The position numbers and the translations under genes are program-made. DNA of 64,000 nt from Nematostella vectensis. Lineage: Eukaryota > Cnidaria > Anthozoa > Actiniaria > Edwardsiidae. The DNA is taken from NCBI RefSeq assembly GCF_932526225.1, contig NC_064035.1, positions 19,519,969 to 19,583,968 of the forward strand. The letters are read 5' to 3'. Below are positions 54,464-64,000 of the stretch, in pieces (position 1 is the stretch's first letter; every line of letters begins with the position of its first letter). The notes beneath the pieces are model-generated. The model ran no database searches. It was given only the letters and a program-made list of their open reading frames with translations, and was not told where the DNA came from.

Positions 54464-57400
54464 ATGGCGTCCGGTGATGGTCGTGGATGGCCAAATACGA
54501 AAGATGACTACAAACTACAAGAAGTCATAGGTAAAAAAGGGTAGAATACTGGCTTGAAACTGAAAGAAGTTATGCTAAGTTACCCTCCGTGTGATTTTTG
54601 TTTCAGGTTATGGCGCCACGGCGGTCGTGCAGGCTGCTATTTGCGAGTCGAAGAACGAGAGAGTTGCAATCAAGAGGATCGATTTGGAGAAATGTGGAGC
54701 TAGTATTGACGAAATGATGGTAATGGTCGCTCTCTCCGTCCTCAGTTTACATTATACCTACCACTCAACTATGTTTATGGGGGCAAAAGCCGTGTAAAGT
54801 GAAGTAAATTTGTGTATTTGGTAACCAAATTTTAGATTCACTTTTCTATCAAGCTTGTCATAAAAAATGTCAGTCCAGCTTTGATTAGTTTGGAAACGCA
54901 GTTTTGATAATTTTTTGACCACGTGAAAGTCTGTTAAAGCTCTTTGACTATACTTACTGGTGATACCTTATATTAATTTTCCCTGTTGTGCCTATTGACT
55001 TTAAGATATTTCACAGTACTAGAAAAATATCTGTGCTCCCCATTCATTTTTTGATAGTCGTTGAAAATTTTCAAACCTTTACCATAGGCTTGCAACTTTT
55101 GAAACGTTACAAGAGGAACAAGAGGAATCTACTGTTGGCTTATAGAAATCCATTTGGAGTTTAATGAAATTTTAGTTTTATTCATTAATTTTTATTAATT
55201 TTAACTTCAGTTAATCACATCAAATATATAATATTACATTTTAACATTACTTTTTTCCTTTACTTTTTTGATTTCCTGTCTTTTCTGCTCTGAAAACTCT
55301 TGTCGCCTTCTTCCTTGAATCATTTTGGTTTCCCTTGAGGTTTCAAGCCAAAAGGGTTTTACTGTATTTATTATACAAATAAGTAAAATGCCAAATATTT
55401 TATCTCAAGAAAATACCCACAATTAATGACAATTAAAAAGCCTGAGGAAGTACAGAATATAAGTGGAACTCAATAATTTTTTTTTTTTTTATAATTGTAA
55501 TCCTTTTGAGTGTTGGTATTGGCTGATGGTAACCATACAGTATGTATTTTTTTTCTGCAGAAAGAGATTCATGCAATGAGTCAGTGCAACCATGAGAATG
55601 TTGTCAATTACTACACCTCTTTTGTTGTGCGTCAAGAGCTCTGGATTGTCATGAGACTTCTTAATGGAGGTAACTGCAGTTGTACTCACTTTGTATAATT
55701 TGATTTTAGTATTGCTAGGTTTACAATAATCATTTTACAGAGGGGTTTTCAAAGGTTATTAGATAAAGATCAACTCATATCCTTAATTTATCTCTATCAT
55801 CCATTTTCAATGCCTGTTAAAGCCTTTGAAACTTCTCAGGCAGCTACAACAGTCTCGTACCAGGATTTTTTTTTTGAAGTGGACCTAATTTTCCAGGGGG
55901 CTGGGGAGGGGGATGGAGTGAGTTCTCTAATAAAAATCTGACTGCCACCGAAAGAACAAAAAAGGGAATTTTTTATGCCTTTGGACTATCTTCATGGGAT
56001 GTTTATTATCGGATTTGTCTACAAAAAAGTCTGACTTACAGATTTATGGCAAACCAGATGGATCTAGCTTATGCTTCTACAAATAGCACGTCTATTGAGA
56101 ACTGGAAGTGGACTTTCAGCTGTTGTAAGGGTGCGTTCGCACCCCCTGCACCCCCTCCCTGAATATGGGCCTGTACAATGTATTGTTGTACATTTGTAAC
56201 CAGGCAGTAGAAATTCTGCAAATGCCTCTCAATAATTGCTTATATTTTACTGATGAAAACATCAATGCAGTACATTATTGGAAGGGTGCTTTGTTGCCTT
56301 CAAAGTTGGTAAACTCGCTTGATAATGAACTCACAGTCAACCCCTAGTGTAAACCCCCTAGTGTAAACCCTTGTAAACTCACTTACTCAACAAAAATTCA
56401 CAGGTTCAATGCTAGATGTGATCAAGCAGAGAATCAAGCAACAGCCAGGCCTTGTAGATGAAGGTGTCTTGGAGGAAGATATCATTGCTACTGTGCTAAG
56501 GGAGGTGCTCAAGGGACTGGAATACTTCCACAAGAATGGATTAATTCACAGGTTAGTTGGAATTCTTGCTAGGAATTTTTTTGGTTTGTTTACATTAATA
56601 TTTTAAAAGTTTTGTTAACAACTAAACCTAGCAGGTAATTGACTAAAACAATAATTGTTGATTTACAGTGGTCTAATTTTGAGCAAGTATAGGGAATGAC
56701 ATTAAACTACTATAGCTCCAAGCATGGTGAAGTGGGAGGGGCAACCTTTAAAAATCTCATTATTTCTTAGTAACAGTTGTTTTGTGTAAGTCATATTTTT
56801 AGTATATTTAATGTGTATAAAAAATCCCCCTAGAAAGTTGGCCTTTCACTCTCATCACAGTGAGGAATATAAGAAATTTTCTGCACTTTCCTCCATTATA
56901 CCACCTTAAAGAGTAAAATAGCTGGTATTGAATTTTATTTTTTTACTACATTTTGAGAATTGCCAGGTTCTGCTGCTTCCTTGCAGTCTTAAAGATATGT
57001 GAAGGCTGAAATACCTTGCAAGCAAATACATATTCCTTGTTTGCCCTGATAGTCTTGACACTCTCTTGGTAGATGTGTGAAGGCTAAAATGCCTTGTTTG
57101 CAGTCTTGCTCTGATACAGTCTAAATTCCTTTGTAGAGATGTGAAGGCTGGTAACATTCTTTTGGCCACAGACGGATCAGTACAACTAGCTGGTATGCCA
57201 TTCTTTGTGCAGATAAAATAACTTAATGGAGTGCTTGGTATTCATACTATGTCAGGGCTTTCATTAAGCCCTGGCGGCCGGCAGAAGCGCCAGCTATTTT
57301 CCACTGAGCGCCGGCTACTTTTTTTTAAAGTCTTGAACTAAAAAGATAAAATAACTTCCAACCCCTACTTATCAATCTCCACCGCCTACTCTGAAAGTTA

Positions 57401-60400
57401 ATGAAAGCCCTGTATGTAAATAAAAAAGTAGTGTTGTGGCTATGTTTTATTCTACTTTAGACTTTGGAGTGAGCTCTGCAATCAGTGATTATGGTGACCG
57501 TACAAAGCCAAAGATGAGGAAGACATTTGTAGGTACCCCTTGCTGGATGGCTCCTGAAGTGATGGAACAGGTAACGCATCATTATAGCGATGCTCCCTTC
57601 CCCTCCCTTAACAGAAAGCTGTGTTTTGTTATTAATAATTTCCCAAAAAAACCTTTTTGCTTGTTCTGGCACCCATTTTTACCAAATCATGACTCAACAC
57701 TTGCTCTGTTTTATTAATGATACTGTAGACCCAAATGACTTCATTTCGGGTGAATTTTTTTAGTATCTTATTTGATGATGATTTTTCGATTTCAACAAAA
57801 AATAATCAAAATCTTAAATACTACGCTTGGTATTCAAGAAAAAACAAATTTAAACAAGTGTTGTGTTATTCTTGACGGGCGTCAATAATCCTTTAATCCT
57901 GTTTACTTAGCTCCATGTCCAGCAATCAAGATCCGGGCAACTTAATTAGCATACACATGTATCAGTATTATTATCGACATTCTTTTCACGTTTCTTTGAG
58001 ATTCTTTCTTATTTTCATTGGGTACCTATGAAGAAGGCTAAGTGAGGCAGAAAGCCCAAAACAGAGCGAAATTCCAAAAAGTTTGGCGTACATAAACAAA
58101 TTCGCCTTGTTGAAAGTGACAAGGGCTCGTGATACGACCAATAACAACCTTCAACAAGCAAAGCTACCAATAAAAGCGATCACACAGAAGACATTGTTTC
58201 CCTTTCCTAGGGCATTTCCCGCACGCATTTGTTTGTTTTTCTTGTTTCCTGACGTTTTTTTTTTCTGTGCAAGCAAGCTTGGGTCTTGCCATCTTGCTTT
58301 GCTTGCATGACTAGCTTTGATATTTGAGTGGCTAAGGGTTTTCCAGCTTCGCCTAAGCATGCAGTGTGATTGGATGCTATACTTGGCTCTATTTGCTCTT
58401 TGTCTGTCTTTAATGTCACACTGCTTCCAATGTTTACACAACTTCAAACTCTGATATCTTGCAATCAAATTTCACCCAAAAAAACATTTTGGTCGGACGA
58501 TTAGGGTAATTACGGGTAATTAGGGTCTACGGTATCCTTAAAAAAGAAATAAACTAAAAGATTAAATCTAATGTTGGTCAATACTGTATTGGTAATTCAA
58601 AGTGATGTTTTTCTTTAATCTAAAACATTAAAATCTCAACGTCCTATTGTTTATATTCCTAAAAAAATGCAATACTTAGATGGAAAGACATTTCTGAGGG
58701 AAGTCATGACTTTGAACTGTGCTTGTGTGCTTGCTTTGCACGAAGTGTAAGCATGGCTACACCCGTACCCATTAGCAGCTAGCAGATAAAAAGGAAGTTT
58801 AAAGGGCAGCCATGTCTTTTGTGCTATATTTGCATGATGTACTGTATACACCTATCTCAAGAAAGGTTGCACATTTGTTATCACAGATGTGTGTCATCCT
58901 ATTTTAGACAGGCGGGAGATTTATAATATGGCAGCCATCAACATTATACTCAAAGTTCTTCAGGCTAACAAAAAGTCTGTCATTGACAGCTAAAGAATTA
59001 TGGAAGTGAAAAAGTTCAGAAATGTTAGTGAGTGGAAACCACTTCTTTTTTCGCAACACAGTAGAAAATTTGCAGAAGAAAACCTGGACATTGTTTTTTA
59101 CTGGGATCCTGGAAAGACTAGAAAGACCAGTGAAACTGTGGCCGTATTTTCTTGTGATTTATTTTGTCTTAGAAGATAAAAATGATCAGAAATCACGTTT
59201 TTAAACGAAAAATCAACTGACGGTACATTAGCCTTTTTGAGCGATAACAAAGAACATAACAAAAATTGATTATTTTATTGTTGATGAGAGAAGACATTTA
59301 AGTGTATGTTCATGCATGAGGCTGGAAGTGCACGTTTGTCGTAGTAAAAACTTTGCAAAATCAGACTCGTCCAAAAACACCACCAGCATATCTGGGTCAA
59401 AGATAAGGATGTTTGCCCAGTAATCAGCTCTCAGTTCTTTTTTTCTTTGTAGAGCTATCTGTCTAATCTAAAATTTGATAGAATTAATTAAAATATTTTG
59501 CAAGTAGACTTCTAAATGACTAAAATTACAGATATCACATCAACTTAGATAGAGCAAACTCAGAGTCTGTGCTTCTGTAGATGATGTCAGCTATCTTAGC
59601 TAAAATCAAAGCCGGATTTTCTTAGATCAACCATAGCACAATTACCACTTCATGTTCCTGAAACTTCAAGTTCTCAACTCGTCTTTTCTACGAATTGTGA
59701 ATCTATGCTACCAGATTTTGCAAATATTGCCACAGTTTTCACTTTGACGCCCCCACACTCAATAAAACCCCACACTTCATCAATGGAAAAGCCTAGTAAA
59801 AAAATAACCCAAATAAACCTCTACCTAAGATCTTGGGACTATAAAGAAGCAGGCATTTTTAGAATTGTCTGAAACACAGCTAACTTCTCACATGGTGCCC
59901 CGCGGGTTGCGGCACACACATCTGCGATAACCGAAGTGCAACCTTTTTTGGAATAGGCCTATTATACACATGGCTGCACCCATACATATGATTAGTATCT
60001 AGCAGGTAAAAGGGAGTTATAGGAACAGTAATGACTGTAATACAAGCTGTGTTTTGTTTGCCTGGAGAGCAGGTACATGGCTACAATCACAAGGCTGACA
60101 TCTGGAGTTTTGGAATCACCGCCATAGAGCTAGCTACTGGCACAGCTCCCTATGCTAAATTCCCAGCAATGAAGGTGGGTAAAGACGTTTTGTGACAAAA
60201 GGTTTAATGTTACACAATACTTGCCTATACTTGACTAATTGATTGTAAACTGTTGCATAACCTCAATTGTACATTTACCTTCAAACTATTTTAAAACAAC
60301 AGTTTCTAATTGTTTACATCTAGAACCCTAACATGCATTATTGTCCATTTTGAGGCTGATGTACCTAAGCTTCTTGTAGGCCCATATTTAAGTCAAATTC

Positions 60401-63400
60401 TTGGCTGTGAAACAAATAGATTCTAATCATGTCTTGACCAGGAATCAAACCTGTTTCAGCAGAGAGTGGAGGACCCATGCAATGGTATACATAATTCTTC
60501 TGTGTTCTTGTTTGTGTAGGTCTTGATGCTAACTCTCCAGAATGATCCACCCAGAATGGAGACATGTGCTGACGGGTCAACCAGAGATTACAAAAAGTAC
60601 TCCAAAGTCTTCAAGAAAATGGTTTCTCTTTGCCTTCAGAAGGAACCAGCAAATAGGTATAAGAAACAGCAGCCTTGTCTTACTGGTCGTCTTACCTATG
60701 CAGGAACATATATAGGTATTATTACTACTCTGGGAACTACAATGTGATATGCCAAGCCTGAAGAGAGGATCAGTTTAATGTATGAGGCTTGCTGAATGAC
60801 CTCCCTTATAATAAACATTTACCAAAAGCTTTTCTGGCTCTCACATGTACATACATTACATACATACAGTAAGTCATTACAGTAAGCACTGTGTGAGAGA
60901 GTGAAGGGGCATTCTTATACCCTACAGAAACAGGGATATTGGTTATTTATGTTAAAAAAAAAATTGAAGAACATTTTGTAAATAAAATTAAATTAAATAA
61001 AAAAATTCAATGCTCTATTTACTACCAACTTTAGGTGTTTGTAGTGTTTTTACTGAGATAAGTGAAGTAAAAAGGGTCTTTACTCTATTACCTCTAACTC
61101 CAGACCAGATGCCAATGAGCTTCTCAAGAATCCATTCTTCAAAAAGGCTAAGGTAAGTTTGTAAACTGCAATCCAATTAATAACATTGGCCACAAGTTAC
61201 GAATGATGTTTTTTTACAGGGAAAGGACTATCTGAGCGAAGCCTTAGTTCCTCTGATGCCCCCCCTTGGTGAACGCTCACAAAAGGTTTGTGTGGCTATA
61301 TGCAGCACTATAACTTAAATATAGACAATTCTATTCATTTAACTAATTAGATAATTTAAATTCTACTCCAAACTCTGTGTGTACTCACTTAATTCTAGTC
61401 CATCCCAATTTGAGTGATACTTTATTTTTTGCCGCACCTATTTTGTGAAATTTTGATTATCATGAAATTAAAGTGACATGAAATTTGAGTGAAATAAGCT
61501 ATTAAAACGGCTAATAAAACAAGCTGTGCCCTCTAATAGAATGCTGTCAGTCTAATCAGGTCTTCTGGAATTACGCGCTTGTGCGGAAGCGCGTAATTTG
61601 GCTTTTTCCGTGTAATCCGCGTTATCCACAAATTTCCGCGTAATCCCGCGTAATTTGGCTATATTCTGAAAGACAAAACATTTAATTGCACAGCTGATGT
61701 GTTCTTTTAGGGTTCTTACCTCTATTTCTCGTAAAAAAAGAGAGATATTCTTCGTAAGAGTGCGATATTTCGAACTGAATTTCGAAAACAAAAAAAATGA
61801 CTAGGCGTTCTTTGCTAAACCGCGAAGGCCTAGGACTAATAACAAAATACCTTTTTTAATTGGCTGGTGGCTAGGAGCCAATGAAAACTTGCCTAAGATA
61901 TTTTCATCAAAAAATTAACCTTTTCAAGTTATTTCGTGCTTTCCTTCGGTACAAAATGTAGTTTGGGCGTAACAGTTGATATTCCGTGTAATTTAGCACG
62001 TAATTTAGTAAAGAATCACGCAAAATTTTGATTTTTAAAGGAAAATGTATTGCAAAATCCCACGTAATTTAGCGCGTAATGATTGATTTTCCGTGTAATT
62101 TAGCGCGTAATTTAGCAAAGAATCTTGTGTACTTTTGAGTTTTTTTCTACGTAATTTCAGAAGCCCTGTCTAATGGAATGTTTTGAATCTAATAAAATGA
62201 TGTGAGTGTATTAAAGGTTAAAGGGAGTTTAGGAGGGAAGATGCAGTTTGTGGGTTGAGCTTTAGACAGTGTCTAATGTGTCACCCTCCCCTCTTCCCCC
62301 TTTTGCCCCCTTCTCCTCCCCTCTTCCCCCATTTGCCCCCTTCTCCTCCCCTCTTCCCCCATTTGCCCCCTTCTCCTCCCCTCTTCCACCTTTTGCCCCC
62401 TTCTCCTCCCCTCTTCCCCCTTTTGCCCCCTTCTCCTCCCCTCTTCCCCCTTTTGTCCCCTTCTCCTCCCCTCTTCCCCCATTTGCCCCCTTCTCCTCCC
62501 CTCTTCCCCCATTTGTCCCCTTCTCCTCCCCTCTTCCCCCATTTGTCCCCTTCTCCTCCCCTCTTCCCCCTTTTGCCCCCTTCTCCTCCCCTTTTCCCCC
62601 TTTGGCCCCCTTTCTCCTCCCCTCTTCCCCCTTTTGCCCCCTTCTCCTCCCCTCTTCCCCCATTTGCCCCTTCTCCTCCCCTCTTCCCCCTTTTGCCCCC
62701 TTCTCTTCCCCTCTTCCCCATTTGTCCCCTTCTCCTCCCCTCTTCCCCCTTTTGCCCCCTTCTCCTCCTCCCCCTTTTGCCCCCTTCTCCTCCCCTCTTC
62801 CCCCTTTTGCCCCCTTCTCCTCCCCTCTTCCCCCTTTTTGACCCCTTCTCCTCCCCTCTTTCCCTTTTTGACCCCTTCTCCTCCCCTCTTCCCCCATTTG
62901 CCCCCTTCTCCTCCCCTCTTCCCCCTTTTGCCCCCTTCTCCTCCCCTCTTCCTTTTTTCGCCCCCTTCTCCCCTCTCCCCCTTTTGCCCCCTTCTCCTCC
63001 CCTCTTCCCCCATTTGCCCCCTTCTCCTCCCCTCTCCCTCTTTTGCCCCCTTCTCCTCCCCTCTCCCTCTTTTGCCCCCTTCTCCTCCCCTCTTCCCCCA
63101 TTTGTCCCCTTCTCCTCCCCTCTTCCCCTTTTTGCCCCCTTCTCCTCCCCTCTTCCCCCTTTTGCCCCCTTCTCCTCCCCTCTTCCCCTTTTTGCTCCCC
63201 TCTCCCCCTTTTGCCCCCTTCTCCTCCCCTCTTCCCCCATTTGCCCCCTTCTCCTACCCTCTTCCCCCATTTGCCCCCTTCTCCCCTCTCCCCCTTTTGC
63301 CCCCTTCTCCTCCCCTCTCTTTCTTTTCCTGCTGGATGCATTTTAAAGTTAGAAGTAAATGTCTTAGAGTTACATATTTGTATACAAATCCTTTTTGCAA

Positions 63401-64000
63401 CAGGTTAAGCGTGTACCTGGGTCAAGCGGTAGACTGCATCGCACAGAAGATGGTGAATGGGAGTGGTCTGATGACGAGGGAGAGAAGGATGGAACGGAGG
63501 TAGATACAGATGACGAGGTGAGAAATGAACACTGCTAAATTGAACTCACATCAACTCCCTGGTGACTAATTTTCATCATTTCTTCTCAGATAACTTCCTG
63601 TTAACTTGAACCTTTCTATTTCTTGGGGGTTTGAGTGGCCAGGGTTCTACTGTACACTGAATCGATATAAAATGTGAATCCCTTATCCTTTATAAGCTAT
63701 AAGCTAAAACTAAGCTGACCTTTAACAGATTTTAAAAGATGGTGCTGAGCCTACTCCTGAGGTGTGTATAGTTGTTCGTGTGTATTTTTTATCAACATAC
63801 TAGTTTATTTATTAATCTATGTTAAGTGAAATTGTGTTAATTTATTCAGTAATGCGTTTAACCTGAGCTTTCTCATTTTTCGTTAAATTAACTGTACTTA
63901 ATCTAATGTTAATAAATTCAAGTGTGTGAATCTATTTCCTGTTGAAGGAATACTAGTAATTGGTGATTGTTTCTTCTTACTGTACTGTATTTGTAGGTAA
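54464..64000 (+). CDS. OXSR1: OXSR1/STK39 (SPAK/OSR1) STE20-type kinase, 3' partial
   Basis: Twelve exons: 54464-54530, 54607-54719, 55561-55669, 56404-56551, 57137-57192, 57461-57570, 60073-60174, 60520-60656, 61104-61152, 61220-61285, 63404-63517 and 63729-63761. All phases agree, giving 368 codons; a further acceptor lies at 63996. Visible features are a glycine loop G-Y-G-A-T-A-V-V (Y where family members have S), Lys45 in VAIKR, H145-R-D147, D165-F-G and the WNK-target Thr186 in [13 protein letters not shown]. The post-kinase region has [15 protein letters not shown], whose Ser326/327 corresponds to the second WNK site. Known role: phosphorylated by WNK kinases and activates NKCC/KCC cotransporters in volume and ion control. 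The docking CCT domain would lie beyond the window. Introns contain three repeat insertions, none in exons. Confidence 0.93.
56985..57150 (+). repeat. Local repeats of an exon-5 acceptor in OXSR1 intron
   Basis: The start of exon 5 (TAG|AGATGTGAAGGCT at 57134) is preceded by two near copies: AGATATGTGAAGGCTGAAAT near 56992 and TAGATGTGTGAAGGCTAAAA near 57071. Both are followed by CCTTG and spaced ~65-80 bp. They look like tandem duplications of the intron/exon border. Confidence 0.7.
58851..59957 (-). mobile_element. Decayed IS630/Tc1-type DNA transposon in OXSR1 intron
   Basis: Inverted ends CCTATC...AAAGGTTGCAC and its complement, extending through TTATCACAGATGTGTGTC (left) against GCACACACATCTGCGATAA (right). 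On the minus strand 59435-59305 encodes [20 protein letters not shown] followed by FLDESDF, matching the IS630-type F-D-E-S-G catalytic Asp region of mariner-superfamily transposases. The rest of the transposase is not readable. Flanks carry a ~55-bp direct repeat (58752-58805 and 59968-60022). Confidence 0.7.
61557..62168. mobile_element. 612-bp non-autonomous element with TCTAAT duplication
   Basis: Ends CAGGTCTTCTGGAATTACG and (inverted) CAGGGCTTCTGAAATTACG; TCTAAT flanks both ends (61551-61556, 62169-62174). The interior is built from repeated GCGTAATTTAG / CGTGTAATTTAG motifs, with a ~100-bp internal duplication at 61983-62150. hAT-like ends, but the duplication seen is six rather than eight bases. 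Confidence 0.75.
62283..63318 (+). repeat. 30-bp pyrimidine-strand satellite in OXSR1 intron
   Basis: About 35 units containing TTTTGCCCCCTTCTCC and CCTCTTCCCCC, nearly all C/T on the plus strand apart from one G per unit. The 30-bp period keeps several frames open on both strands, giving long spurious Pro/Ser/Phe- or Gly/Glu/Arg-rich reading frames. Located wholly in the intron 61286-63403. Confidence 0.97.

Noticed and set aside
58020-58080. Second hammerhead-like motif (ATGAAGAAGGCT ... AGAAAGCCC ... GCGAAAT)
   Set aside because: The CTGATGA core is missing and the pairing does not place GAAA directly after stem II.
62255-63503. Long open frames (up to 363 codons) on both strands of the 62.3-63.3 kb array
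   Set aside because: They exist only because the 30-bp satellite unit is a multiple of three; the composition is pure repeat and the array is inside an OXSR1 intron.

Overview
The window looks like nuclear DNA of an invertebrate animal, most likely an anthozoan cnidarian (sea anemone or coral). This is an inference from AT-rich sequence, short exons with GT-AG introns, proteins close to vertebrate ABI, OXSR1/STK39, OVCA2 and CALCOCO/TAX1BP1, and many short inverted-repeat transposons. No bacterial operon logic, rRNA, tRNA or CRISPR array was seen.

Layout. 1-4.7 kb: 3' part of an OVCA2-like serine hydrolase (+), with a minisatellite and a MITE in one intron. 5.1-9.4 kb: complete Abl-interactor gene ABI (-, seven exons). 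9.6-14.3 kb: gene-poor. 14.3-18.8 kb: a GC-rich relic of a PolB-like polymerase/superfamily-1 helicase gene lying between two arrays of the same 18-bp satellite in opposite orientation. This is the most unusual locus. 18.8-24.6 kb: repeats, a decayed TE-type gene and a LINE fragment. 24.6-28.4 kb: a second ABI copy lacking the SH3 exon and frameshifted, joined to a stray piece of SLC35G first exon. 29.8-34.5 kb: an SLC35G-like transporter pseudogene whose coding exon is split by a 2.66-kb transposon. 36.1-40.1 kb: a CALCOCO/TAX1BP1-family autophagy receptor (-). 40.8-42.0 kb: a promethin/LDAF1-like membrane protein (-). 42.0-47.0 kb: repeats. 47.1-52.3 kb: a 1682-residue multi-pass membrane protein with a repeated D-I-P...W-R-x-P module, family not recognised. 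54.5-64.0 kb: first twelve exons of an OXSR1/STK39-type kinase (+), with three transposon or satellite insertions in introns.

The genes are independent eukaryotic loci, not a pathway. Themes are actin regulation (ABI, WAVE complex), WNK-dependent ion transport (OXSR1), selective autophagy (CALCOCO/TAX1BP1) and lipid-droplet or membrane biology (LDAF1-like). The region has been reshaped by segmental duplication, TA-targeting elements and tandem-array expansion. Exon coordinates were derived by hand from splice sites and phase agreement; no alignment or search was run.
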